From Roseofilum reptotaenium CS-1145 (GTDB lineage Bacteria; Cyanobacteriota; Cyanobacteriia; Cyanobacteriales; Desertifilaceae), in the NCBI RefSeq assembly GCF_028330985.1, contig NZ_JAQMUE010000079.1, forward strand, positions 170,466-234,465: a stretch of 64,000 bases of DNA, in the 5' to 3' direction. The notes below the pieces were generated by a model. That model saw nothing but the letters and a program-made list of their open reading frames with translations. It was not told the DNA's origin and searched no databases. Of this stretch, positions 37,581 to 46,641 are shown one piece after another. The first letter of the stretch is position 1. Every line of letters starts with the position of its first letter. Made by a program: the position numbers and the translations under genes.

Positions 37581-38582
37581 TTATTGAATACCACAGGTTT
37601 TGAGTTTATGACTGAGTAGGGAATAACCGATCGCCGATCCCAGATAAGGTAAATGACCTGGAGGCGCATTATCCGTATAGTTTAACTCAGTCGGCTTTGT
37701 CCATTGACTCTCTTTACGCCAGCCAATGCGATCGCAAAACTGACCATAATCTCCTCCCACCTGTTCATAGAGCCGAGATTGCACACTTAAGCCAAATTTG
37801 CCTTTACTATAGGCCATCCAAAGTTCATTTATAGTGTCTAATTCTGTACAAGGTAACTCATCTAAATTCAGGGCATCTAACCAACCATCACTTTCTCGTC
37901 GAGTTGCCCGTAAAATCAGACCGAGGGTTTCTTGATTGCTTTCTTTCCACTTACGATCCGCGAGTAAATCCTGAAGTCGAGTATAATCTATACCACTTTC
38001 TGAACGCAAGGGAACATTCGGGTTAGTTGGATAAACTGGAGCAGCAGAAGATAAGACAGCAGCTTGGGGTTCTGGTGTTGACTCTTCAACCGCTTCCACA
38101 ACAGCAGGTTCAGGAACAACACTATTTTCCACAGGCACGACTTCCAAGAACTCGGCTGATATTCCCGGAGTCATCAACCCCTCGATCGCCTCAAACACTC
38201 CCGTTACCAATCCTTCGAGCCAGTGATAACACTCAGCCGGAAGTGCAATCACAAACAGCGATTCATCGCCAAGCAACTTTTGTACCTGCTCCAAGAGACG
38301 ATCGCGCTTACCCACCTTCAACAGTACCAAAACCGTACACCATAACAGGGAACTGAGCGCTAGAAGAGAGAGTAAGGGAAATGCCAGGGGAAACCCTAAA
38401 ATCAATCCTCGGTCATTTTTGAGAGAGTAAGAGTACTGTTGCCGATCGGCGATCGCCCAATTCCACAATTTTGCACTCAGGTGAGAACTCAGATCGATCA
38501 GCGTTAATAAGAGCCGTCCTAGCAAAAGATAACTTGTAAGGGGAAAGGACAGGATCATCAAACGGAGTTGCGGGTTAGCCAT
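37581..38582 (-). CDS. Membrane-anchored GUN4-domain protein
   Basis: 333 residues. Two N-terminal transmembrane helices (SFPLTSYLLLGRLLLTLI, GFPLAFPLLSLLALSSLLW) are followed by a variable Pro/Glu-rich linker (about 150-195). The GUN4 fold at about 200-290 has DYTRLQDLLADRKWKESNQE, ELDTINELWMAYSKGKFG and GDYGQFCDRIGW. True GUN4 binds porphyrins and stimulates Mg-chelatase. Membrane-linked GUN4-like paralogues occur in cyanobacteria, often with signalling domains, and tetrapyrrole binding is unproven for them. Confidence 0.85.
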   Translation of the reverse strand: MANPQLRLMILSFPLTSYLLLGRLLLTLIDLSSHLSAKLWNWAIADRQQYSYSLKNDRGLILGFPLAFPLLSLLALSSLLWCTVLVLLKVGKRDRLLEQVQKLLGDESLFVIALPAECYHWLEGLVTGVFEAIEGLMTPGISAEFLEVVPVENSVVPEPAVVEAVEESTPEPQAAVLSSAAPVYPTNPNVPLRSESGIDYTRLQDLLADRKWKESNQETLGLILRATRRESDGWLDALNLDELPCTELDTINELWMAYSKGKFGLSVQSRLYEQVGGDYGQFCDRIGWRKESQWTKPTELNYTDNAPPGHLPYLGSAIGYSLLSHKLKTCGIQ

Positions 38583-38730
38583 GGGTCATTCCTTCAATTC
38601 TTTCAATTCTTTGCGTACTTCCTTTCCACTGCTTCTAGAGGTGAGCGGTTAATTGTTGTAGCTGACCCTTGGTATTGTACCTGAAACAGTGCCATGATCT
38701 AAATGAAGGTTTTTAAGTACAGATTTAAAA

Positions 38731-39219
38731 ATGGTTTATCAAAAGATTTTAGTTGCCCTCGATCGCTCCCTTCAAGCAGAAACCGTTTTTGAGAAAGGGT
38801 TAGCTCTAGCGCAACAGTTTTCTTCTCAAATGATGCTCTTTCACCGTCTCGGCTTGGAAGAAAGTAGTCTGTTTACCTACGTTGGTCCCTATGGCCATAC
38901 CTTAACTAACTTTTCCCAAGCAGTACAAGAACAGATGGCAGAGGAAACGGAACAGACTCGTCAATGGCTCACTTGCTATTGCGATCGCGCTCAAGAAGCA
39001 GGTGTTTCCTGTGAATGGGAATGGAAAATGGGTGATACTGGACGTTGGATCTGCGATCTAGCCAAAAGCTGGGGTGCAGATTTAATTGTCGTGGGACGTA
39101 GGGGAAGACATGAAGTTGCTGAGGTACTACTCGGTAGTGTCAGTAATTATGTCGTTCATCGTGCTTCCTGTTCCGTGTTCATTGTCCAAGACAAACCCCT
39201 GCTATCCGAGCCAACCTGA
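38731..39219 (+). CDS. Universal stress protein (UspA family)
   Basis: 162 residues. The N-terminal strand is KILVALDRSLQAETVFEKGL. The ATP-binding C-terminal motif G-x2-G-x9-G(S/T) appears as VVGRRGRHEVAEVLLGSVSNYVV. It is a cytosolic stress-response protein; ATP binding is inferred from this motif. It stands alone, about 150 bp upstream of GUN4-like on the opposite strand. Confidence 0.92.
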   Translation: MVYQKILVALDRSLQAETVFEKGLALAQQFSSQMMLFHRLGLEESSLFTYVGPYGHTLTNFSQAVQEQMAEETEQTRQWLTCYCDRAQEAGVSCEWEWKMGDTGRWICDLAKSWGADLIVVGRRGRHEVAEVLLGSVSNYVVHRASCSVFIVQDKPLLSEPT

Positions 39220-39348
39220 ACCCCCTATTCTTGAGTCACACTCGCTCAGGGTAAGTTAACTCAAATCCCTCTAAACTTGCCCTGAGAATCTTAGGATAGA
39301 ACGAGCAATCATTGTTAATTATTTCATTGTTCATTGTTCATTGATTCC

Positions 39349-40425
39349 ATGTCTCGACCTACTTTATATCTGGCAATCACCAATCATGGTTTTGGTCATG
39401 CCGTGAGGATGGCCTCAGTTGCCGCCGCGATCGCGCAACGTAATCCTGAAATTCTCCTCATTTTAGTGACTACTGTTCCCCGATGGTTACTCGAATCCTA
39501 TATTTCGGTTGACTTTATCCACCGTCCCAGGGGGTTTGATGTGGGGGTGATTCAGTCCGACAGCTTGACCATGGATAAAGAACAGACTCTAGAGAAACTG
39601 AAACAGATTCGCAAAAATGAACACTCCATTATTGCCGGAGAAGTGAATTTCATTCGCCAAAATCGGGTTGATTTAGTATTAGCTGATTTGCCCCATTTAG
39701 CCATAGAGATTGCCCATAGTGCCGGAATTCCTTGTTGGATGATGGGTAATTTTGGCTGGGATTTTATTTATCGTCCTTGGGGAGGTGAATTTCTTGAGAT
39801 CGCCGATTGGATTAGCAATAGTTATCGCCAGTGCGATCGCCTGTTTCGGCTACCGATTCATGAACCCATGAGTGCATTTCTGGAAATGGTTGATGTAGGG
39901 TTAACCGGGGGGATGCCTCGATCGACTGTGGAGCAATTGCGCCAACAGTTCCAAATTTCTGCTCCCAAAGAACGCACGGTATTATTAACATTTGGCGGGT
40001 TAAGCTTGCAAGCGATTCCCTATGATACCCTCAAGGGGTTTCCCGACTGGCGGTTTATCACCTTCGATGCCCAAGCTCCCGATCTACCCAATTTGATTAA
40101 AGCGAGGGGATATGAATATCGGCCAGTCGATTTTATGCCCCTTTGCGATCGCCTGATCTCTAAACCGGGATATAGTACATTTGCGGAGGCCTTGCGCTTA
40201 GGAACTCCCATTGCTTCTTTAACACGAGACGGCTTTGCCGAAACCCCGGTTTTAATGGAAGGATTGCAAGATTACGGCAGACATCAGATTATTGATCCAG
40301 AAGCTTTCTTTAGCGGAGATTGGAGCTTTTTACACCAAGTGCCTACGCCTCCCAGAACGGATGTAGTTTTGGATAAAACCGGCAGCGAGTCGATCGCCGA
40401 AGCCGCGATCAACTACTTTATATAA
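39349..40425 (+). CDS. Glycosyltransferase-like protein (GT-B fold)
   Basis: 358 residues from ATG 39349 (MSRPTLYLAITNHGFGHA; an in-frame start five codons earlier is less likely). The N-terminal GHA motif (NHGFGHAVRMASVAAAI) and the C-terminal donor-site region (LISKPGYSTFAEALRLGTP, VLLTFGGLSL) fit the MurG/GT28-like architecture. It is soluble. The sugar substrate cannot be predicted. No neighbouring sugar genes are present. Confidence 0.8.
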   Translation: MSRPTLYLAITNHGFGHAVRMASVAAAIAQRNPEILLILVTTVPRWLLESYISVDFIHRPRGFDVGVIQSDSLTMDKEQTLEKLKQIRKNEHSIIAGEVNFIRQNRVDLVLADLPHLAIEIAHSAGIPCWMMGNFGWDFIYRPWGGEFLEIADWISNSYRQCDRLFRLPIHEPMSAFLEMVDVGLTGGMPRSTVEQLRQQFQISAPKERTVLLTFGGLSLQAIPYDTLKGFPDWRFITFDAQAPDLPNLIKARGYEYRPVDFMPLCDRLISKPGYSTFAEALRLGTPIASLTRDGFAETPVLMEGLQDYGRHQIIDPEAFFSGDWSFLHQVPTPPRTDVVLDKTGSESIAEAAINYFI

Positions 40426-40434
40426 AATCCTCAA

Positions 40435-40503
40435 TGTAGGGGTGATTCATGAATCACCCCTACAAATGCGTACTGTAGAGATAAGGCGTGGGTTGTCTCT
40501 ACA
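40435..40503. repeat. Two tandem TGTAG...CTACA palindromes
   Basis: The first (40435-40464) is a perfect 30-bp palindrome with arms TGTAGGGGTGATTCA and TGAATCACCCCTACA. The second (40474-40503) is an imperfect version of the 36768-36797 palindrome. The 9-bp spacer AATGCGTAC resembles the flank of that other copy. Confidence 0.9.
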
Positions 40504-40600
40504 ATGGTTGTGATGCGATCGCCCTAAATAAACGGATGTGATATTAGAATTCACAATTAGGCTTCTCCATCTCCCTATCCCCCCACTCCCCCACTCCCCC

Positions 40601-41044
40601 ATGACCTCAATTACCCTGACCCAGCGCTGTTTGCAGTTGGATGATTCCCAAATTGCCTTTACCCTTCCCTTAACTGCTTGGGAGCGTACTCGCAGTCGCT
40701 ATCAGACGGAAACTCCGGACGGGGTAACGGTTGAGTTACGATTACCGAGGGGAACGGTTCTCCAAAATGGCGACCTTTTACAAACGGCGATCGCCGATAC
40801 CCTGGTGCAAGTGATCGCCAAACCGGAACCCGTATTAGAAGTGACCTCGGAAACGGCGATCGGTCTTCTGCGAGCAGCCTATCATCTCGGAAATCGTCAT
40901 ATTCCTGTCGAAATCACTCCAGACTACTTACGTTTAGAAGTTGACCCGGTACTCCGAACAATGTTAGAGCAATTAGGAGTAAATGTAAGGGAAAAAATTG
41001 CTCCCTTCCAACCCGAACCCGGAGCATACAGTGCTGCGCATTAG
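40601..41044 (+). CDS. ureE: Urease accessory protein UreE
   Basis: 147 residues from ATG 40601. Features: peptide-binding N-domain (ELRLPRGTVLQNGDLLQTA), metal-binding C-domain AAYHLGNRHIPVEI containing the conserved His, DPVLRTMLEQLGVNV and the end FQPEPGAYSAAH. UreE delivers nickel to the urease active site. The His-rich tail of enterobacterial UreE is absent, as is usual in cyanobacteria. No other urease gene is in the window. Confidence 0.93.
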   Translation: MTSITLTQRCLQLDDSQIAFTLPLTAWERTRSRYQTETPDGVTVELRLPRGTVLQNGDLLQTAIADTLVQVIAKPEPVLEVTSETAIGLLRAAYHLGNRHIPVEITPDYLRLEVDPVLRTMLEQLGVNVREKIAPFQPEPGAYSAAH

Positions 41045-41094
41045 GGAATAGTTCGGACTTGATATCATAACCGATTATTCGGACTCTATATTAT

Positions 41095-41463
41095 TCAGGA
41101 TTCCTCCTTGAAGCTTAATTTCTTGCGAATCCGAATTTTGTGTTCAGTAGCAATAACAATTGATCTCGCTTCTAACTCTTGATCGTAATTAGCTAAAACA
41201 TCTTGCAGTAGAGAGAGTCTTTTGGAACGCGGGAGATTTTCTAACCGTAAAACTCCACAATGACGTTAATCTTGTAGCCATATCAGTTGTTCAAAATCAG
41301 AATCTGTGGTGATGATAATACGCTGTTCTCTTACAGCCCAATCCAAAATGTCACCATCACTCATACTGCGATCGACATCCCGAACGCAAGCAACATCATA
41401 TCCCAAATCTTTCAAAAAATCGGATAAAGAACCATTGGCATTGACATCGAGCAAAAATTTCAT
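41095..41463 (-). pseudogene. DUF5615 PIN-like toxin, interrupted by in-frame TAA
   Basis: Opens MKFLLDVNANGSLSDFLKDL, VACVRDVDRSMSDGDIL and IIITTDSDFEQLI, then stops at TAA (41266-41268) after 65 codons. The same frame continues cleanly for another 56 codons (HCGVLRLENLPRSKRLSLL, NYDQELEARSIVIATEH) to a TGA at 41095-41097. The full length of 122 codons is right for the family. The acidic residues lie before the stop, so a truncated product might keep part of the site, but the C-terminal half of the fold is lost. The stop is a single-base change at most. Confidence 0.85.
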
Positions 41464-41466
41464 GAT

Positions 41467-41718
41467 TTATGATGCTACTGATCGCTCCACTATTTCTTCG
41501 CTATTGATGAGACGATAGGCATAGAACAGAGCAGCATAAATATCAGCCATTTCCAGGTCAGGATAATCCTCTAAAATCTCTGGTATTGATGCCCCTTTTG
41601 CCAACAATTCTAAAATCATAGCCACGGAAATTCTCATTCCTCGAATAATGGGCTTACTGCCAAAAATCTGGCGATCAAATGTAATTCTTGAGAGCAGAGA
41701 ATCATTCAGATCGGCCAT
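41467..41718 (-). CDS. DUF433-family antitoxin
   Basis: 83 residues. The family pattern is ITFDRQIFGSKPIIRGMRIS and MILELLAKGASIPEILEDYP, a small helix-turn-helix protein. It directly precedes the DUF5615 gene (3 bp apart), the standard antitoxin-toxin order. The antitoxin frame is complete although the toxin is interrupted. Confidence 0.9.
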   Translation of the reverse strand: MADLNDSLLSRITFDRQIFGSKPIIRGMRISVAMILELLAKGASIPEILEDYPDLEMADIYAALFYAYRLINSEEIVERSVAS

Positions 41719-41769
41719 TGGCTCTTACCTCCTTATCTATCAAGGGACTGAACTATGGTTCATAATAAT

Positions 41770-44700
41770 CTACTTTTTCGGCAATCTCAACAATTTCTCG
41801 CCAATATCTTCGTGCAACAGCACATAGAAACAGGGAATCATAAATAAGGTTAACAGGGTGGCCAAGGATAAGCCCGAAAACACCACCACGCCTAATGGTT
41901 GCAAAAATTCTCCCCCTTCTCCTGAACCTACAGCCAAGGGAAATAAACCTAACACTGTGGTAATAGTCGTCATTAAAATCGGCCGTAATCGTTGGGGAGC
42001 GGCTCTTAAAATGGCACTACGATAATCTAATCCCGATTCGGCGCGAATTTGATTGGCTAATTCAACCATAATAATGGCATTATTGACCACAATTCCCACT
42101 AATAAAACGCCACCGACTAATACGGTAGCCCCGATCGCCGTTTCCGTCAGGTACAATCCTAAAATTCCCCCCGCGAGAGCCAGGGGAACCGTGAGCATAA
42201 TCACCAAGGGATCGATTAAAGAGTTATACTGAACTGCCATGACCACAAACACCAGGAACGCCGCCAAACTGCCCAAAATAGCGATCGCCTCTTGCAGTTG
42301 TTGATTCGATTCGGCGGCAACCGACGGCAAAACTCGCGCCCCTGGAGGGAGTTCTAGATTCTCTAAAGCTGTGTCAACTTCCGCTAGAGCGTCACTTAAA
42401 CTCTCCCCCTGATTCAAGTTTCCTACTAGAAAAAAGACAGATCGCCCATTCACGCGCTGAATTTCTGCCGGTGCTGTTCCCTTATCCAAACTCGCTATAT
42501 CTTGTAGACGAATGGGACGGGGGTTGGTGAGCGGAGTCGAACCATTATTTTGTGAAAACAGGGGCATTTGCCGGAGTTCATCAATCCTCTGTAACGCCTC
42601 TCGGTTGAGTTGTACGCGGATATCCACTAAACGATTACCCCGTTGTAGCCGGGTGGGAACGGTTCCTGAGATAGCCGTTTCCAACGTTGTCCCTAACTCT
42701 TGTGCAGTGACCCCAAAATCGGCCATTCTTTCCCAGTCGGGACGAATTTGGACTTCTAGTTGCGAGGGGTCAGCATCGGGGCGAAATCGGGCTAAGGTCA
42801 CGTTTTCATCTAAGGCTTTCAGAACTTGGCGACCGGCTTGAGCAAGAATATCTGGGTCTTCAATCCCATCGGGGCCGAGAGATGTGGCGATCGCCACATC
42901 AATATCGCCGCGCACGGGGGAATTATTTAAAATTAACCCCCGCACTGCATCCGGAAATAAGCGTAGGCGAATATTAACGAGATTCAGTTGATTGAGTTCG
43001 CGTTGAACGTTTTCGACAAACGCCTGGACATTACTGCCCGGTTTGAGGGTAATGGTACTACTCGATCGCAGTAAATTTTCAATAGTGAGATTGGCAAACA
43101 GAAATCCGCCAGTGGTGGTAAAGGCATATTCGGTTTCCGGTTGTTCGACTAGAATGCGATCGACCGCTTCCATCACTTTCTGGTTGGTTTCTAGGTTGCT
43201 TCCAGGGGGAAATTGGGCAAATAAACGCGCTTGTCCGGTGTTGATTCTGGGAAGAATTTCTTGGGGAATGTCAGCAGCGAGGCGAACGCTACCATAACCG
43301 AGAATCAATACCGCTAACGCGATCGCCAGAATTCGGACTCGAATCACCCCTCTTAATATCCGTCCATAGCCCCCTGTAATCAACAGGAACTGCTGGTTAA
43401 ACCAGCGTAAGGGGCCCCTTTTGTCTAAACCGCTGGAGCGTCGCACGCGCAATAACCGGGAAGTGAGCATGGGAACCACGGTTAAGGACACAATCAGGGA
43501 CGCGGCAACGGAAAAACTAATGGTGAGGATCAGTTCATTGAAGAGCAATGAGAAGAATCCCCCAATGAGTACGAAGGGTAAGACGGCAACCAGGTTAGTT
43601 GAAGTGGAGGCTAAGAGCGCAGATTCGAGTTGTGAGGCGGCTTTTTGCGCTTCCAGATAGGGGGAAATGGGGAGATCGATGTCCCCTTCGACTCCGCTCA
43701 GGGGACGCTCTGAGCGCAGTCGAAGAGCCTGATGTTGGCTAACCATGTTTTCCAGCATCACGATGGAGTTGTCTACGACAATACCCACCCCTAAAGCAAG
43801 TCCTCCCAAACTGAAGACGTTGAGGGAGAGACCAAAGGCAAACATGAGGATAATGGCAGTGAGGGTTGCCAGGGGAATAGCGAGGATGACGATCAGAGTT
43901 TGTCGGAGGGAACCTAGGAATAGGAGAACGGCGATCGCCGCTAGACCCGATCCGGTTAATCCCGCAATCACCACATTGCGAATCGATTGGCGAATAAATC
44001 GGGATTCATCCAATGTCGAGGTCAAAATCATATCATCAGGAATAATGCCCCCAGAGCGCAGTTCCTCAATCCTGGCTTTCACTGCGTCAACGACTTGTAC
44101 CGTATTGGCTTCTGGCTGTTTTTGCACGCTCACTTTAACGGCTGGAATCCCATTCAGGGAAACCAATACCTGTTGTCGTTCTGTGCCATCAATCACTTGG
44201 GCAAAGTCCCGTAGATAGACTTGGCGAGATGAGGGAGAATCACTCAGTTCAAAGGAGAGATTGAGGATATCTTGGGCGTTTGCAAAGCGACCGATGGTAC
44301 GGGTGAGGCTCTCGGTAGGGATATTTCGTAGTCGTCCTCCAGAACTGTCTAAATTGCGATCGCGCAAATTATCCAACACATCATTAATGGTTATGCCCAA
44401 ACTCGTCATCCGTTTCAAGTCCAGATTCACCTGCACTTCCTCTTGCAGTCCTCCAGAGACATCTACCCCAGCAACTCCAGGGACTACGGTCAGTTCCCGC
44501 GCCAATTCCTGATCGCCAAATACCCGTAAATCTACTCCTTGTAATCCCTCAGAAGTCAGCGCAAATTCATACACCGGTAGTTGGGATGGGTCAAACTTAA
44601 AGATGCGCGGTGGCTCCAAGTCGTCTGGCAGTTGGTTAATCGTGCGATTCAGAGTCGCCGTAGCATCATTGAGAGCTTGGTCAATATCACTACCAGGGTC

Positions 44701-45000
44701 GAAGTAGAGATTGAGGGAAACCCGACCTTCACGAGTTTCTGAAAACACTTGCACGACCCCTTCAGTGGCAGCTAATCCTTCTTCTAGGGGCCGAGTCACC
44801 TCATCTACCGCTACTTGAGGAGCCAGACCAGGAGTATCAACGCGCACCCCAATCCGGGGATAGGTAATGGCAGGGAGGAGGTCAACGGGGAGCTGACTGA
44901 GGGCAAAAAAACCGACAACGATAACCGCAACGGTTAACATCAAGGTTCCGATATGCCGACGAATGGCGATCGCGCTTAAACTTCTGGGACTTTGGCTCAT
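41770..45000 (-). CDS. RND efflux transporter permease (HAE1/AcrB family)
   Basis: 1076 residues. Twelve transmembrane helices in two halves with large periplasmic loops: IGTLMLTVAVIVVGFFAL, PRIGVRVDTPGLAPQVAVDE, LGGLALGVGIVVDNSIVMLEN with the paired Asp of the proton relay, and GVLLVGIVVNNAIIMVELAN. The cytoplasmic stretch after helix 4 contains an extra segment LRLRSERPLSGVEGDIDLP encoded by a palindromic repeat (43686-43725). There is no adaptor or TolC gene in the operon. Substrates are unknown; it sits in the inner membrane and exports drugs, lipids or metals. Confidence 0.95.
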   Translation of the reverse strand: MSQSPRSLSAIAIRRHIGTLMLTVAVIVVGFFALSQLPVDLLPAITYPRIGVRVDTPGLAPQVAVDEVTRPLEEGLAATEGVVQVFSETREGRVSLNLYFDPGSDIDQALNDATATLNRTINQLPDDLEPPRIFKFDPSQLPVYEFALTSEGLQGVDLRVFGDQELARELTVVPGVAGVDVSGGLQEEVQVNLDLKRMTSLGITINDVLDNLRDRNLDSSGGRLRNIPTESLTRTIGRFANAQDILNLSFELSDSPSSRQVYLRDFAQVIDGTERQQVLVSLNGIPAVKVSVQKQPEANTVQVVDAVKARIEELRSGGIIPDDMILTSTLDESRFIRQSIRNVVIAGLTGSGLAAIAVLLFLGSLRQTLIVILAIPLATLTAIILMFAFGLSLNVFSLGGLALGVGIVVDNSIVMLENMVSQHQALRLRSERPLSGVEGDIDLPISPYLEAQKAASQLESALLASTSTNLVAVLPFVLIGGFFSLLFNELILTISFSVAASLIVSLTVVPMLTSRLLRVRRSSGLDKRGPLRWFNQQFLLITGGYGRILRGVIRVRILAIALAVLILGYGSVRLAADIPQEILPRINTGQARLFAQFPPGSNLETNQKVMEAVDRILVEQPETEYAFTTTGGFLFANLTIENLLRSSSTITLKPGSNVQAFVENVQRELNQLNLVNIRLRLFPDAVRGLILNNSPVRGDIDVAIATSLGPDGIEDPDILAQAGRQVLKALDENVTLARFRPDADPSQLEVQIRPDWERMADFGVTAQELGTTLETAISGTVPTRLQRGNRLVDIRVQLNREALQRIDELRQMPLFSQNNGSTPLTNPRPIRLQDIASLDKGTAPAEIQRVNGRSVFFLVGNLNQGESLSDALAEVDTALENLELPPGARVLPSVAAESNQQLQEAIAILGSLAAFLVFVVMAVQYNSLIDPLVIMLTVPLALAGGILGLYLTETAIGATVLVGGVLLVGIVVNNAIIMVELANQIRAESGLDYRSAILRAAPQRLRPILMTTITTVLGLFPLAVGSGEGGEFLQPLGVVVFSGLSLATLLTLFMIPCFYVLLHEDIGEKLLRLPKK
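43686..43725. repeat. Palindromic repeat inserted in-frame in the RND gene
   Basis: Arms CTTCGACTCCGCTCAG (43686-43701) and CTGAGCGCAGTCGAAG (43710-43725) pair over 16 bp with one mismatch, around an 8-nt loop. A single arm of the same sequence is found in the intergenic region at 47540-47555. It adds about 13 codons to a cytoplasmic loop without breaking the frame. Confidence 0.9.
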
Positions 45001-45183
45001 AAGATCAATTAAAAATTAAAAATTTTCATGTCAGCGACAGCCGAAAAAATTAAAAATTGGTTTGGCTTGTGGGCAAAGATTTTCTCTTGATTGTATCGGT
45101 TTTGTCGAGAATCGGGGAACCTTGGCCTAGCGTAAAGCAAAGATTGTGCTAAGACAATAGATATACCCATACTTTAACTCAGG

Positions 45184-45474
45184 ATGAATAAAGAACAGGT
45201 ACTGGCAACTTTAGCCAATCATCGGCAAGAACTAGAGGCATTAGGAGTCAAGTCTCTTGATTTATTTGGCTCAGTCGCTAGAGACGAAGCACGACCCGAT
45301 AGCGATATTGACTTTCTCGTAGACTTTTCTATAGAAGCGAGTTTGTTTGACTTATTTCGCCTGCAACACTATCTAGAAGATCTGTTTGGTTGTGATATAG
45401 ACTTAGGCACAGAAGATGCCTTGAGAGAACATTTGCGAGAACCGGTTCTCCAGGAGGTGATTCGTGCCTTCTAG
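45184..45474 (+). CDS. mntA: MntA-type nucleotidyltransferase antitoxin
   Basis: 96 residues. The minimal nucleotidyltransferase motif is LDLFGSVARDEARPDSDIDF: G29-S30, D41 and D43, with the third acid at D71/D73 (CDIDLG). In MNT/HEPN systems this enzyme AMPylates a Tyr of the HEPN toxin to block it. All catalytic residues are present. It overlaps the HEPN gene by 11 bp and is upstream of it, which is the normal order. Confidence 0.93.
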   Translation: MNKEQVLATLANHRQELEALGVKSLDLFGSVARDEARPDSDIDFLVDFSIEASLFDLFRLQHYLEDLFGCDIDLGTEDALREHLREPVLQEVIRAF

Positions 45475-45820
45475 AGCATGGCCACTACGGATACAAGATA
45501 TTCTAGATGCGATCGCCCGCATTCAACAAGCAACTGCGGGCATGAGTTATGAGCAGTTTGAAGACATGGAAGATCTTGTTTTACACGGAATTCTTTACAA
45601 TTTTGTGATAATTGGTGAGGCTTCAATCAACGTTAACGATAGCATCAAGTCTCGCTATCCTCAAATTCCCTGGCGTTTAATGGGGGATATGAGAAATGTG
45701 ATGACTCACGAATACTTTCGAGTCAAGCAAAGGTTAGTCTGGAATACAATTGAAAATCACTTACCTGCTGTAGTTCCCATGCTAGAGACACTATTGCAGC
45801 AAGAGATGGGAGAAGAATAG
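45464..45820 (+). CDS. hepT: HEPN-domain (DUF86) toxin, HepT-like
   Basis: 118 residues from GTG 45464; AGGAGG lies 7 bases upstream, so GTG is well supported. The HEPN RNase motif Rx4H is R77-NVMT-H82, followed by EYF, whose Tyr is the usual AMPylation target. Helices ILDAIARIQQATAGM and VLHGILYNFVIIGEAS match DUF86. It would cleave RNA when not modified by MntA. This is the only toxin-antitoxin pair in the window with both frames intact. Confidence 0.93.
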   Translation: MPSRAWPLRIQDILDAIARIQQATAGMSYEQFEDMEDLVLHGILYNFVIIGEASINVNDSIKSRYPQIPWRLMGDMRNVMTHEYFRVKQRLVWNTIENHLPAVVPMLETLLQQEMGEE

Positions 45821-45843
45821 ATTTTAGGTTAGGTGCTAGAAAG

Positions 45844-46299
45844 ATGAATGTGTTGAAGTTAGGGATGCAGAAATTTTCCAGTTTCTGGAGTCTAGATGGC
45901 GCAGTAAAATCGCTCTTATTGCAGGCTCTGTTCTGGTTACCTGTGGTTACCCTTTCCCTAAAATGGTGGGGATTTAAGTCCACTCAAACCCGTTTATTCC
46001 AATTCTTCCCATTAACAGAGAATGTGGAAACTGGGGATAATCTAGTCAATCGCGTCATACAAGTAAATCAGGCTGTACGATTAGCTGCTAAGTATTGCCA
46101 ACCTTGGGCAAAATGCTTGCAACAGTCCCTCGTCCTCTGGAGTTTATTACGTCACCAGGGAATTGAAAGCCAATTACGCATTGGAGTACAACAGCAACAG
46201 GGAGAATTCGCCGCCCATGCTTGGGTGGAATGGCAAGGTTGGGCAATCAATGATACTCAAGATGTGCGCGATCGCTATGGAGTGATGGTTCTTCCCTAG
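45844..46299 (+). CDS. Lasso-peptide B2-type transglutaminase-like protease (orphan)
   Basis: 151 residues. An N-terminal hydrophobic segment (SLLLQALFWLPVVTLSL) is followed by the transglutaminase-like core: C91 (KCLQQSLVLWSLLRHQG), H125 (AHAWVEW) and D137 (AINDTQD) give a Cys-His-Asp triad. B2 proteins remove the leader during lasso peptide synthesis, but no precursor, B1 or ATP-dependent cyclase (C) is visible here. It starts 23 bp after the HEPN stop, so it may be cotranscribed with it by chance. Orphan B2-like proteins may serve other maturation pathways. Confidence 0.85.
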   Translation: MNVLKLGMQKFSSFWSLDGAVKSLLLQALFWLPVVTLSLKWWGFKSTQTRLFQFFPLTENVETGDNLVNRVIQVNQAVRLAAKYCQPWAKCLQQSLVLWSLLRHQGIESQLRIGVQQQQGEFAAHAWVEWQGWAINDTQDVRDRYGVMVLP

Positions 46300-46641
46300 G
46301 GCATTTTTTTACAGCGCGGAGCGCTGTAGTGGGGGAATGGGGGAATGGGGGAATGGGGTGAGTGAATAGCATACTCAATCTAGCTTTGAGCTATTCTGGC
46401 TATCATTAAAAACCGCCATTTATGTACCGCATAGCAAGAGTATAGCCTCGCTCAAAAAGGTAACCTCACGGTCAAAGAATGGCGTACTATATTCGTCAAG
46501 TTTGATTTAATGGCCGATCCAAGTAGAAACTTTTAGAACTTACTGTTTCGGACGGAAAGCAATCCCCCCAAATCCTGGTAATTGCTTTCCTATAATTTGA
46601 ATAACCCATTGTGAACTGAATATCAGACAAGATAATCCTCG
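46300..46641. other. Intergenic region with GGGGGAAT tandem repeats
   Basis: About 340 bp between convergent genes and without a gene. GGGGGAAT occurs three times in tandem after AGCGCGGAGCGCT (near 46314-46357). A 10-bp hairpin GGAAAGCAAT 46554-46563 / ATTGCTTTCC 46581-46590 may end transcription of the radical SAM gene but has no T-tract. Confidence 0.6.
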
